DNA of 64,000 nt from Promethearchaeia archaeon (GCA_029856045.1 JAHQWG010000012.1:62001-126000), one strand, 5' to 3'; numbered from the stretch's first letter, positions 1-8,625 are shown. Numbers and translations: made by a program. Notes: a model not told the origin generated them from the letters alone.

Positions 1-282
1 GAATTGAGATGCCATACAAGCAATTATTGGCTCAGAAGTATTAACAGTAATAGCGGGAATATAATGTTTATCCAGCATATAATTTGTAAATTTTACAATT
101 CCAAGACCTCCTAGACAAATTTCAGATAAAAATTTTCCAGCTCCATAAGATCCTTTACTAAAATCTAATACTGTGGCGCGATTTGACAGAGTATTAACTG
201 AAACGTTTAATATTTCCTTATTTGCGATAACCCTCTTTACAATCTCTAAAGCTAATTTATTTACACTTAAAGGTGCTTCCAA
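1..282 (-). CDS. mch: Methenyltetrahydromethanopterin cyclohydrolase, N-terminal part (cut by window edge)
   Basis: Partial gene: the first 94 codons read to the window edge without a stop. Mch interconverts 5,10-methenyl- and 5-formyl-tetrahydromethanopterin in the cytoplasm, a C1 step of methanogenesis and of the archaeal Wood-Ljungdahl pathway. Seen: the opening block SVNKLALEIVK, then GSYGAGKFLSEICLGGLG and SEPIIACMASQ, which match the conserved N-terminal blocks of Mch as I know them. The start is TTG at 282-280, since an in-frame TGA lies just upstream and GGTG sits exactly seven bases before it. With cdhA at 59.4 kb this supports a tetrahydromethanopterin-based C1 pathway. Only the N-terminus is visible, so active-site completeness cannot be judged. 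Confidence 0.88.
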   Translation of the reverse strand, partial: MEAPLSVNKLALEIVKRVIANKEILNVSVNTLSNRATVLDFSKGSYGAGKFLSEICLGGLGIVKFTNYMLDKHYIPAITVNTSEPIIACMASQF

Positions 283-340
283 ATAATTTCACCATTAGAA
301 TATTTTCTTGATTTTTTAAGTATTTATTAATTTACTCTGA

Positions 341-360
341 AAATAAATAATTATTTATTT
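341..360. repeat. Perfect 20-bp AT palindrome
   Basis: Ten bases (AAATAAATAA) are followed immediately by their exact reverse complement, then by a further ATAAATAAAT copy at 361-370, so two alternative pairings are possible. It lies in the divergent intergenic region between mch and the PP-loop-like gene, where a regulator site or an AT-rich promoter element would be expected. It contains no G or C, so chance in an AT-rich spacer is a real alternative. Confidence 0.45.
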
Positions 361-445
361 ATAAATAAATACAAAATTAAAAAATAATTATATACTTAAA
401 GTTATCAATTAAATTAACAAAATTTTGTATTCAAGTCTAATTTAT

Positions 446-459
446 GGTGTATCCACATA
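446..459 (+). promoter_or_regulatory. Shine-Dalgarno GGTG followed by candidate ATA start codon
   Basis: GGTG at 446-449 is followed by seven bases and then ATA at 457-459, in frame with the PP-loop-like gene. The same GGTG plus seven bases spacing occurs before the TTG of mch, the TTG of the V4R gene (62481) and the ATG at 34358. No ATG, GTG or TTG exists in this frame between the upstream stop at 415-417 and residue 41 of the protein. Confidence 0.45.
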
Positions 460-1284
460 CCCACTAAAATACAAATAATAAAATATTTAGATTTCTTTAA
501 AAATCCTCCAATTCTTCTTGATGTCAATACAAATCGATTCATTGCCGAAATTGCAGGAAAAGACAGTATTGCTGCAGTGATTCTAGCACTTAAGGAGTAT
601 GAAGTAAAGTCATTACTAGGAATTAGTTTGTATCATCGGGTTTTATATGGTAATAAAAATGAACCTTGGGAAAATTTCAACCTTCTAGTAGAGTTGTTTT
701 TATCAAAAGAATTAGATTTCGTACCCTTTATTTATCTCGATGTCGGAAATTTATTTGAGCAATTAATTTTACATAATATTGCTATAGTTCAAAAATATTT
801 TGGATATTTTACCCCATGTCCAGCATGTCATTTATTTTTTCATATGATGCGAATTCCTATAGCAAATTTCTATAATATTCAAAAAATCATAACAGGTGAA
901 AGGGAATCTCATAATTCCGTTGAAAAGTTGAATCAAATTTCTGAAATTTTAGATTTATACAAATCTTTACTAGAAAAACATCAGATTGAATTGGTACAAC
1001 CCATACGGAAGATTAAACAAGATGTCAATATTTATCGAATTTTAGGTGATCAATGGAGAAATAATATTAACACATTAAAATGTAGTTTTTCAAATAATTA
1101 TTATGATGAAAACGGAAAAATCCCTTTTGAATTTGATAGAATTATGGATTCCATAACAAATTTTTACTTTCCTTTGTTTTCTTCCGTTATACATTTTATT
1201 AATACTCAACACGAGGAACCAGACGAACAATGGGTCCGAGAAAAAATCTTAAAGGTTATTGATACTTTAAAAGATAAAAGATAA
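457..1284 (+). CDS. PP-loop-like (adenine nucleotide alpha hydrolase superfamily) protein with CxxC
   Basis: 275 residues if begun at the ATA described above; from the first conventional start (GTG at 577) only 235 remain and the key motif is lost. The upstream part reads DVNTNRFIAEIAGKDSIAA, which contains a glycine-rich KDS signature like the PP-loop SGGxDS that binds ATP pyrophosphate. Further on are PCPACHLFFH, a CxxC likely to bind metal, and TGERESH followed by a PIRKIK block, an arrangement I associate with PP-loop proteins. Known PP-loop enzymes adenylate substrates during tRNA thiolation or NAD and GMP synthesis; the substrate here cannot be named. It stands alone between mch and a minus-strand lipid gene. 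A gene broken at its 5' end is the alternative to a non-standard start. Confidence 0.5.
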   Translation: MPTKIQIIKYLDFFKNPPILLDVNTNRFIAEIAGKDSIAAVILALKEYEVKSLLGISLYHRVLYGNKNEPWENFNLLVELFLSKELDFVPFIYLDVGNLFEQLILHNIAIVQKYFGYFTPCPACHLFFHMMRIPIANFYNIQKIITGERESHNSVEKLNQISEILDLYKSLLEKHQIELVQPIRKIKQDVNIYRILGDQWRNNINTLKCSFSNNYYDENGKIPFEFDRIMDSITNFYFPLFSSVIHFINTQHEEPDEQWVREKILKVIDTLKDKR

Positions 1285-1306
1285 CAAGGGAGAAGTAATT
1301 AAAAAT

Positions 1307-1888
1307 CTACTCTGATTTATGAGATAAATTCTTATAAGCAAAAATAAATCGTTGAATTGCAGTTAAGTGAGTTCCAATTGCTAATATTACCATTGTCCAC
1401 CAAATAGCAAAAGGGATCCAGATTTGGATTATTGTGCCAATAATAAGTATTGGAATCCGGTCTGTCCGTTCCAGTAGCCCCACTCCACTTAAACTTACAA
1501 TACCCAGAGATTCTATTTTCGCTCTAGTATAAGAGGTTAAAAATGCACCGAAAATAACAATAAATCCAATTATTATCTCAGTAAATTCTCCAATAATAAT
1601 TCCAACAAAGATCAATATATCTGAATATCGATCTAATGTTGAATCTAAAAATCCTCCGAATTTTGTAACTCCTTGGAGTCGAGCGATTACACCGTCAAGT
1701 TGATCAAGCAAAAAGATAAAACAGAGGAATACAATATCTAATAAAATCCATTTAAAAGAGAATCCTAAAAATACTAAAATTGCAGAAATAAAACCACAAA
1801 TACTAATATAATTTGCTGGAATCTTTTTTAACTTCTTACCTAAAGGAAGTAGAAGCTTGTCTGAAAATTTTTTCACTCTAAATAACAT
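1307..1888 (-). CDS. CDP-alcohol phosphatidyltransferase family membrane protein
   Basis: 193 residues, the usual length for this family. The active-site signature D-G-x2-A-R-x8-G-x3-D-x3-D is complete (DGVIAR, then GGFLDSTLDRYSD, about residues 63-90). These residues bind Mg2+ and the CDP-activated lipid so that CMP is released and a polar head group is attached at the inner membrane face. About five to six hydrophobic segments surround the motif, with a basic N-terminus. Family knowledge: archaeal members of this length make archaetidylinositol phosphate, archaetidylserine or archaetidylglycerol phosphate; the head group cannot be read from sequence. It is a single gene, convergent with the PP-loop-like gene. 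Confidence 0.85.
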   Translation of the reverse strand: MLFRVKKFSDKLLLPLGKKLKKIPANYISICGFISAILVFLGFSFKWILLDIVFLCFIFLLDQLDGVIARLQGVTKFGGFLDSTLDRYSDILIFVGIIIGEFTEIIIGFIVIFGAFLTSYTRAKIESLGIVSLSGVGLLERTDRIPILIIGTIIQIWIPFAIWWTMVILAIGTHLTAIQRFIFAYKNLSHKSE

Positions 1889-1993
1889 TTATAACAAGAT
1901 AAAGATATATTTTATATTTGAAAATCTATTTGTATATTTTCTTTATTAAGTTAAATTCATTTAGTAACGCTTAAACAAAAAAAAAATAAGAGA

Positions 1994-2155
1994 TTATTGA
2001 GAGGTAATAGTAACTAGGGATCCTAATTCACTTTTCAGTAAATCTCTAATTGCTACACGGATAACTTCTGATCTATTTGGATAAACGTTAGAGTTTACCA
2101 ATTCTTCAATTCCACGTATATAAATTTCTGGAACATGAACAGTTATTAGCTTCAC
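1994..2155 (-). CDS. Small ribbon-helix-helix (CopG/NikR-type) DNA-binding protein
   Basis: About 53 residues from the GTG at 2155 (MKLITVHVPEIYIRG). The N-terminal beta strand with alternating Lys/Thr/His is followed by a helix, a YPNRSEVIRVAIRDLL segment and a short tail, the classic ribbon-helix-helix pattern in which the strand enters the DNA major groove and the S/R-rich turn caps the second helix. AGGTG lies 11 bases before the GTG. The frame stays open upstream to 2206 but that part is low-complexity. Such proteins act as dimeric repressors; neither target nor effector can be inferred. Its neighbours are unrelated single genes on the same strand. Confidence 0.7.
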   Translation of the reverse strand: MKLITVHVPEIYIRGIEELVNSNVYPNRSEVIRVAIRDLLKSELGSLVTITSQ

Positions 2156-2282
2156 TTTTTTAACTACACCTACATATTTTTTTAATATATACTCCAATAA
2201 TATCAAATTAAAAATAGGATATTATACAGATATTATCGAATTGAGTTTATTAAAAATCAAAAAAATCTTAAAAGAAAAAGAT

Positions 2283-2477
2283 TTATTGTTCTTCTAATAG
2301 TTTTTTTCCGACATTCTCATAATAATCTTTTACTTCCGAAATTGAGAGCGATACAATTGCATGTCTTGCATGGTTTAATTCAAATTTCTTAATTATTTGT
2401 TGATTAGATGGATTAGATGGGTTAATGACTACATATTCTTTACATCTATGACATGCTCTTACCATTATGAAACTCAT
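2283..2477 (-). CDS. Small conserved-looking archaeal protein with one CxxC
   Basis: About 64 residues (MSFIMVRACHRCKEYVVINP...). It opens with a CHRC knuckle and continues with a mixed helical part ending KKLLEEQ. I do not recognise a named family; the single CxxC could make half of a zinc site completed by dimerisation or by the two histidines of NHARH. The ATG at 2477 is preferred because an AAATAAAAATT box is centred about 27 bases upstream, which would give a leaderless transcript, common in archaea; no Shine-Dalgarno is visible. It sits just downstream of purF on the same strand, after a 94-base gap with its own TATA-like box, so it is probably transcribed independently. Confidence 0.55.
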   Translation of the reverse strand: MSFIMVRACHRCKEYVVINPSNPSNQQIIKKFELNHARHAIVSLSISEVKDYYENVGKKLLEEQ

Positions 2478-2571
2478 AACCAGTCTCAACCCAGACTTAA
2501 TTTTTATTTGTCCTAATTATTAAATAGATAGATAATTTATATTTTTTTCTAATTAGTATAATAATTAATCT

Positions 2572-4146
2572 TTATAGGCGATCATGCGTTTTCACAAAAT
2601 ATTTCTCTAAATTTTGCAATTCTGAGGCACTCTTAATTACATATTCTTCATTTAAACATGCTAAACAAAGTTGATCCTTCCTTAATCCAATTGCTTTAAC
2701 TAGCCCATTAATACTCTGATAAGCAAGTGAGTCAGCTCCAATTTTTTGTCGAACAAGTTCTATATAATTATCTTTATCTATATATTCCATCCGTCCAGCC
2801 AATAATTCAGAAGAAGAGGGAAAATCAATCCCCATATAACATGGTGCTTTTATTGGTGGTGCGGAGATTCGCACATGAACTGATTTTGCTCCGCCCTTTC
2901 TAAGAAGTGATACTATTTGAGCCATTGTTGTTCCTCTTACAATGGAATCATCAACTAAGACTACATTTTTTCCATCTATAATAGATCTAATAGGGTTTAA
3001 TTTTTCAGAAACTGCGTTCTCACGATTCGTTTGACCGGGCATAATAAAAGTTCGCCAAACATATCTATTCTTCATTAAACCTTCTTCATAAGGAAGTCCA
3101 GATTCTTTTGCATATCCCAATGCAGCACTTCTACCAGAATCTGGGACAGGAACAACTATAGTATTATTTAAACCGCAAGGGTGTTCTTTTGCTAAATTTA
3201 TGCCTAAATTTTCTCTTGCTTTATTTACAGGAATTCCATCAATTATAGAATCAGGTCGTGCAAAATAAACAAATTCAAATTGACATAATGCTGTTCTTTT
3301 TGAATTCGCAAAAGTTTCCCTATTTATACTACCTGTAGGTTCAAAATGAACAATTTGTCCTGGTTTTACATCATCAATTAATTTGCCATTAACAGCATCT
3401 ATTGCACAACTCTCTGAAGCTACAACATTTTTAATTCGATTATTATCATCAACTGTTCCATAACATAGAGGTTTAAATCCAAATGGATCTCTAACAGCAT
3501 AAATATCTCCATCTGGTGTTAATAAAGTAAGAGAATAAGATCCATCAAGGAATTCTGCAGCAATTTTAAAGATTTCAATCCAATCTTTAGTTCCAATGCT
3601 TAAAGAAGCAAATAGAGTGGCTATTACTTCAGTATCGCTATTACTATTGATAATTATTCCTTTTTCGCCTAAATGCTTCTTTAATTTCATAAAATTTGCA
3701 ATAGTTCCATTAAAACCAAAAGAATATTCAATTTGATTAGAACAAAAGTGATATGGTTGAGCAAAAAGAAGTTTTGAGGATTCCGTTGTTCCATATCTCA
3801 CATGACCGATTCCAATATTACCCCAATATTGTCTTAAAAGTTCTTTATTTAAAGATTGTGCAGCTAATCCACTATTTTTATAAGAATAAATTTTTTGATT
3901 TCCATTTACAATAGATATTCCTACAGCTTCTTGACCTCTATGTTGGACACCCATTAATCCTAAATATAAATCATGGGCAATATTGTATCCCAAATCCGGT
4001 GTTGAAATACCAAAGACTCCACAGTGATCTCTAGGTTTATCATTTATCGAGGGAGAGGAATAAAGGAGTTTCATTTTTAAATCTTTCTTAAAGAAATTGT
4101 TTTTTGAACAAAAATTGCAATTTAAACAATTTTTTAACCCACTCAT
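2572..4146 (-). CDS. purF: Amidophosphoribosyltransferase (glutamine PRPP amidotransferase)
   Basis: Catalyses PRPP plus glutamine to 5-phosphoribosylamine, the first committed step of purine synthesis. The N-terminal Ntn-hydrolase domain begins at Cys42 in DHCGVFGI, so a leader must be cleaved to expose the nucleophile. The PRPP loop is intact (VVLVDDSIVRGTT). Four cysteines fit the 4Fe-4S type of PurF: one in ALCQFEF, one in APCYMGI and the pair CLAC near the C-terminus. Length 524 is longer than usual because of about 24 extra N-terminal residues containing CLNCNFC. An internal ATG at codon 25 lacks a Shine-Dalgarno, whereas the first ATG has GGAAGGAG about 13 bases upstream. It is the last gene of the pur cluster, 113 bases after the paralogue. 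Confidence 0.94.
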   Translation of the reverse strand: MSGLKNCLNCNFCSKNNFFKKDLKMKLLYSSPSINDKPRDHCGVFGISTPDLGYNIAHDLYLGLMGVQHRGQEAVGISIVNGNQKIYSYKNSGLAAQSLNKELLRQYWGNIGIGHVRYGTTESSKLLFAQPYHFCSNQIEYSFGFNGTIANFMKLKKHLGEKGIIINSNSDTEVIATLFASLSIGTKDWIEIFKIAAEFLDGSYSLTLLTPDGDIYAVRDPFGFKPLCYGTVDDNNRIKNVVASESCAIDAVNGKLIDDVKPGQIVHFEPTGSINRETFANSKRTALCQFEFVYFARPDSIIDGIPVNKARENLGINLAKEHPCGLNNTIVVPVPDSGRSAALGYAKESGLPYEEGLMKNRYVWRTFIMPGQTNRENAVSEKLNPIRSIIDGKNVVLVDDSIVRGTTMAQIVSLLRKGGAKSVHVRISAPPIKAPCYMGIDFPSSSELLAGRMEYIDKDNYIELVRQKIGADSLAYQSINGLVKAIGLRKDQLCLACLNEEYVIKSASELQNLEKYFVKTHDRL

Positions 4147-4259
4147 ATTTTCGAATTTGCTCCTTCCATTATTTAAATAAATGTAGAATGGTATAAAATT
4201 TTTTGCATTTATAAGATCTAAATTAAAAATTTAAGATAATGCTTGGATATCTTTAACAA

Positions 4260-5657
4260 CTATTCTACACCATCCCAGCAATATGTGCACAATTTTTCCT
4301 TGGGCAGACCAATAGCTTTAACTAGGTCTTCAAGTCTCTGGTATTGTAACGTCGTCAGCTGCAACCTTTTACGTATAACATCAACCATGGCTTTATAATT
4401 ATCAGACTCAGGGTCGATATATTCGGCAGGATCGTCGATATCCTTTCCAATTAGTTCTTTTATGCCCCAGCGACCTGCTAAATCTAACTCAGAACGAGAC
4501 CGGGAGAAATTAAGGAATTTGCAGCTATAAATAAGCGGAGGGCATGCTGGTCGCATGTGAACTTCCTTAGCCCCAGAACTGTAGAGTCTTTGAATTGTAT
4601 CTCTAAGTTGCGTTCCTCTCACGATTGAGTCTTCACAGAAAAGTAGACGCTTACCATCAATGAGTTCTTTAATCGGAATGAGTTTCATCTTCGCAACGAG
4701 TTCTCTAATGGATTGATCTTGTGGCATAAAACTCCGTGGCCAGGTTGGGGTGTATTTTACAAATGGTCGTGAGAAAGGAATTTTTGCTTCACTAGCATAA
4801 CCCAAGCCATGCGGTGTTCCAGAATCTGGGATGCCTGCCACGAGATCAATTTCCACATTATCTTTCTTTGCCAAGTAAGAACCGCATTTGTAACGAACAA
4901 CCTCAACATTAATACCCTCATAATTAGATGCTGGATATCCATAATATACCCATAAAAAAGCACAAATTTGCAGCCGGTCACCAGGTGCAATTTTCTGTTC
5001 AAGACCTTTCTCACTTATGAAAATTACTTCACCTGGTCCAAGGTATTTTGTTATTTTATAATTGATATTTGGGAATGCACAAGTTTCCATTGCAACGGCA
5101 TAAGATCCTAATTTTTCCCCTATAATGAGAGGCGTTCTACCAAGTTTATCTCGTACCGCATAAATACCTTCATCTGTTAATATAAGCATAGTACAAGAAC
5201 CTTCAATCATATCGAGGACTTTCTTAATTCCTTCTTCATAGGTAGAACCTTGGCTAATTATAGTTGCGACCATTTCTGTGGGGTTGATTTCCCCTCCATG
5301 CATTTCTGAGAAATGTGATCCATTCTTTAATACTTCTTCTGCTAGCTTTTCCAAATTGTTAATTCTACCAACTGTAGCAATGGCGAATACGCCTAAACGT
5401 GAGCCGATTATCAAGGGTTGATCTTCATAATCACTGATCACTCCGATGCCTTTATTTCCGTGCATTTTCTTGATATCATCCTCGAATTTCGACCTGAATT
5501 GAGTTGTTGTGATATCCTTAATATATCTTTGAAATCCACCAGAGTTTTTTACGGTCAATCCGCCTCTTCTGGTTCCTAAATGGGAATGATAATCAGTCCC
5601 GTAAAAAAGATCTTCTATACAATCGCTATTTGAAAAGACTCCGAAAAGACCACCCAT
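4260..5657 (-). CDS. PurF-like phosphoribosyltransferase lacking the glutaminase nucleophile
   Basis: 465 residues with the full PurF layout: an N-terminal Ntn-type domain and a C-terminal PRPP domain (CEDSIVRGTQ), and cysteines where the 4Fe-4S cluster would sit (ICAFLW, SCKFLN, CTYC). The protein begins MGGLFGV where PurF has mature CGVFG, so the catalytic cysteine is glycine and glutamine hydrolysis by the normal route is impossible. It may use free ammonia, or be a regulatory or partner subunit of the true PurF next door; similar Cys-less paralogues exist in some bacteria. Start: ATG overlapping the purL stop (TGATG), with AAGGAG seven bases upstream. Base composition is visibly richer in G+C than its neighbours. 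Confidence 0.85.
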   Translation of the reverse strand: MGGLFGVFSNSDCIEDLFYGTDYHSHLGTRRGGLTVKNSGGFQRYIKDITTTQFRSKFEDDIKKMHGNKGIGVISDYEDQPLIIGSRLGVFAIATVGRINNLEKLAEEVLKNGSHFSEMHGGEINPTEMVATIISQGSTYEEGIKKVLDMIEGSCTMLILTDEGIYAVRDKLGRTPLIIGEKLGSYAVAMETCAFPNINYKITKYLGPGEVIFISEKGLEQKIAPGDRLQICAFLWVYYGYPASNYEGINVEVVRYKCGSYLAKKDNVEIDLVAGIPDSGTPHGLGYASEAKIPFSRPFVKYTPTWPRSFMPQDQSIRELVAKMKLIPIKELIDGKRLLFCEDSIVRGTQLRDTIQRLYSSGAKEVHMRPACPPLIYSCKFLNFSRSRSELDLAGRWGIKELIGKDIDDPAEYIDPESDNYKAMVDVIRKRLQLTTLQYQRLEDLVKAIGLPKEKLCTYCWDGVE

Positions 5658-7900
5658 CACATATCTCCTTCCATGATTCTAGGTAATGTTGAATTGAATA
5701 AATTTTTTGCTTTCATAATATCTAAATTAAAATTTTCTTCAAGTCCTTTAATCATAATTTGCTTTTCTTCAGTAATGACTCCAATTTCTTTAAAATAGAG
5801 TTTATACTTTTTAATTAATACTATAAATTCTTTTATTTTATCAGCGTCTACTTCTATTATGAATCTTCCAACCGACTCACTAAATACAATTTGTTCGGAA
5901 GTTAAATCTTTATCAAAACAATCATAAAGATTTAGATCAGCTCCTAATTCATTTGGAAAACTCATTTCTAGAATAGTAATTAAAAATCCACCCTTATTAA
6001 CATCATGAATAGATTTAATATAGCCTTTTTTATTGACATCCAATAGAAAATCCCAAGTTCTTTTAGCGAAATCGAGATTGACTTTGGGTGGAGTGCCTCC
6101 TTCAATATTGTAAATAACTGAATGATATTCCGAACCCCCTAATTCATTTTTTGTTTCTCCAATTAAAAAGATTGGATTTCCTGATTTCTTAAAAGGTAAT
6201 GTGATTATATTTTCTTGACCTTCAATATACCCTAATAACATGATAATGGGTGTTGGTTTGATTACTTTTTGAAGAACTTCATCCTCATTATAAAAAGAAA
6301 CATTTCCTCCAACACAAGGGATATTTAGAAATTTTATACTATCTGCCATACCTTTAACACATTCAGAGAAATACCAAAAAGATGTTGGCTTCTCAGGATT
6401 GCCAAAATTACAGCAATTAACCATTGCAATAGGTTTTAAGCCGTTAGAAATAATATTACATCCTATTTCAACTACTGCACCTTTTGCTCCTTCATACGGA
6501 TCGAGAAAACAATGTTTAGAATTACACCCAGCGCTAGCAGATATATATTTATTTGTTCCAATTATTCTTAATACGCCCGAATCTCCATCTCCACATTTTA
6601 CTACTGATCGTACGCCTACTTCATGATCGTATTGCCTATAAATCCATTCTTTACTACAAATATTTTCGGATGCAATTAGCCGATATATTATCTCATCAAA
6701 TTTTAATGATCTTTCAGGAGTTTTCTGATTAATTAAATCATCTAGAAAGTCTGGGCGTTTCTCTTCTCTAATAATAGCCGGAAAATCTGATAATAGAGTG
6801 GGATCTAGCTCAACTACCATATTATCCGCATCTGTTATTCTTAATAATTTTGAATCATTAATTTTTCCTAATACAGCATAAGGGGTTTCATATTTTTTAA
6901 ATATTTCAAGAATAGTCTCTAACCCTTCAGCTTTTACAATAAACATCATTCTTTCTTGTGATTCTGAAAGCATTATCTCAAATGGAGTCATGTTTGGTTC
7001 ACGAGTAAAAATTTTATTGACATCAAATTCTATCCCAGTACCTCCATCTCCTGTTAATTCACTTGAAGCACAAGAAAGTCCGCCGCCTCCCAAATCTTTT
7101 AATCCTCTTACATATCCAGTTTTAACCGCCTCAATTGTTGCCTCAATAATTAATTTTTTACTAAAAGGATCTCCAATTTGAACCGCTGGTCGATCTGATT
7201 CAGATTGCTCAGTTAAAGTTCTGGAAGCAAAAGTAACTCCATGAATACCATCTCTCCCAGTTGAATTTCCCATTAATACAGCATAATCTCCAGGTTTCGA
7301 TGCTCTACTTGGAGTAAAATCTTCAACTTTACCAACACCTATACACGCTACATTTACTAAGCAATTATTTTCAAAACTATGGTCAAATTCAACTTCTCCA
7401 CCAATTGTAGGAATTCCAGTACAATTTCCATAATCTGCAATTCCCTTTACAACATATTTTAGTAGCCACTGAGAATGAGAATTATTTTTTAATCTTCCAA
7501 ATCGAAGTGGATCCAACAATGCTATTGGAAACATACCCATACATAAAATATCTCTAATTATACCTCCAATACCCGTAGCTGCGCCATGATATGGCTCTAT
7601 TGCAGAGGGATGATTATGAGATTCAATTCGAAATGCTATGCAATAATCATCACCAATATCAACAACACCTGCATCTTGTCCAGGACCCGCTAAAACATAA
7701 TCATAATTTTCTTCTGCAGGTTCAAATAATTTTAATTTAGGGCGAGAAGATTTATAAGAACAATGCTCACTTCCCATTACATCAAACATACCCCATTCCG
7801 TAATATATGGGTCTCTTCCAAGAATTGATTTAATCCTTTCTATTTCCCTTTCTGTTAGAGCAACCTCGACTGTATCTCTTTCATTTCCAACTATAGGCAT
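5657..7900 (-). CDS. purL: Phosphoribosylformylglycinamidine synthase subunit PurL
   Basis: Synthetase subunit that converts FGAR, ATP and ammonia to FGAM, working with PurQ (glutaminase) and PurS (structural). 747 residues, the size of the small archaeal/Gram-positive type rather than the roughly 1300-residue fused PurL. Seen: EHCSYKSSRP near residue 50, a catalytic region of this family; RIESHNHPSAIEPYHGAATG for substrate and metal binding; GGGGLSCASSE, and a second half repeating the AIRS-like fold (GGNVSFYNE, SIHDVNKGG). Its ATG follows the purQ stop directly (TAAATG) and its TGA overlaps the next gene by one base, so the three are translationally coupled. Confidence 0.95.
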   Translation of the reverse strand: MPIVGNERDTVEVALTEREIERIKSILGRDPYITEWGMFDVMGSEHCSYKSSRPKLKLFEPAEENYDYVLAGPGQDAGVVDIGDDYCIAFRIESHNHPSAIEPYHGAATGIGGIIRDILCMGMFPIALLDPLRFGRLKNNSHSQWLLKYVVKGIADYGNCTGIPTIGGEVEFDHSFENNCLVNVACIGVGKVEDFTPSRASKPGDYAVLMGNSTGRDGIHGVTFASRTLTEQSESDRPAVQIGDPFSKKLIIEATIEAVKTGYVRGLKDLGGGGLSCASSELTGDGGTGIEFDVNKIFTREPNMTPFEIMLSESQERMMFIVKAEGLETILEIFKKYETPYAVLGKINDSKLLRITDADNMVVELDPTLLSDFPAIIREEKRPDFLDDLINQKTPERSLKFDEIIYRLIASENICSKEWIYRQYDHEVGVRSVVKCGDGDSGVLRIIGTNKYISASAGCNSKHCFLDPYEGAKGAVVEIGCNIISNGLKPIAMVNCCNFGNPEKPTSFWYFSECVKGMADSIKFLNIPCVGGNVSFYNEDEVLQKVIKPTPIIMLLGYIEGQENIITLPFKKSGNPIFLIGETKNELGGSEYHSVIYNIEGGTPPKVNLDFAKRTWDFLLDVNKKGYIKSIHDVNKGGFLITILEMSFPNELGADLNLYDCFDKDLTSEQIVFSESVGRFIIEVDADKIKEFIVLIKKYKLYFKEIGVITEEKQIMIKGLEENFNLDIMKAKNLFNSTLPRIMEGDM

Positions 7901-8608
7901 TTATATCCTGGATTTTATAAAATTAACCATTGATTTAAATAATTTTATCCCATGAGCATTCTTAAATGGGTTTAAGATTTCTTCTGAGGCTCTTTCAGGA
8001 TGAGGCATTAAGCCAACACAGTTTCGTTCTAAATTGCAAACTCCAGCAATGTTATCGAATGAGCCATTTGGATTTGATTCTTCATTAAGAAGCCCCTTCT
8101 TTGAAACATATTTAAAAACGATTTGATCATTATCATATAATTCTTTTAAATTATCATGAAAATATCTTCCTTCACTATGAGCAATGGGAATATCTATTAT
8201 TTCGTTTTTTTTCATTTGATTTGAAAATGCCGTTTCATTATTTTCAACCCTTAAATGCACCCACCTACATTCAAATTTTAAAGTATCATTTCTTAAAAGC
8301 GCACCAGGTAAAAATTCAGCTTCAGTAAGAATTTGAAAACCATTGCAAATCCCTAATACAGGACGCCCATCTTTAATCATTATCTCAGCTTCCTTTACAG
8401 CAGGACTATGAGCTGCTATAATTCCGCCACGTAAATAATCCCCGAAAGAAAAACCACCTGGAAGAATACAACCGTCATATTTTCTTTCTTTAAAATTAGT
8501 GTGCCAAATCAAATCCGCCTGGATGCCAATAACATTGTTTAATATATGAGTTGCATCACGATCGCAATTTGACCCTGGGAATTGGATAACAGCAATTCTT
8601 ATACTCAT
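7901..8608 (-). CDS. purQ: Phosphoribosylformylglycinamidine synthase subunit PurQ
   Basis: Class I glutamine amidotransferase that supplies ammonia to PurL. 235 residues, typical length. The triad is visible: nucleophile Cys in PVLGICNGFQIL, and His and Glu in MPHPERAS near the C-terminus; the oxyanion-hole glycines are in LPGGFSFGDYLRGG. The N-terminus IAVIQFPGSNCDRD is also diagnostic. It lies 17 bases after purS and its TAA abuts the ATG of purL. No strong Shine-Dalgarno precedes the ATG, which suggests re-initiation after purS. Confidence 0.95.
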   Translation of the reverse strand: MSIRIAVIQFPGSNCDRDATHILNNVIGIQADLIWHTNFKERKYDGCILPGGFSFGDYLRGGIIAAHSPAVKEAEIMIKDGRPVLGICNGFQILTEAEFLPGALLRNDTLKFECRWVHLRVENNETAFSNQMKKNEIIDIPIAHSEGRYFHDNLKELYDNDQIVFKYVSKKGLLNEESNPNGSFDNIAGVCNLERNCVGLMPHPERASEEILNPFKNAHGIKLFKSMVNFIKSRI

Positions 8609-8625
8609 TTTTTTAAAAATATATT

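Noticed and set aside
4757-5014. Minus-strand frame inside the PurF paralogue
   Set aside because: A frame-shifted shadow of the paralogue; no start signal or conserved motif.
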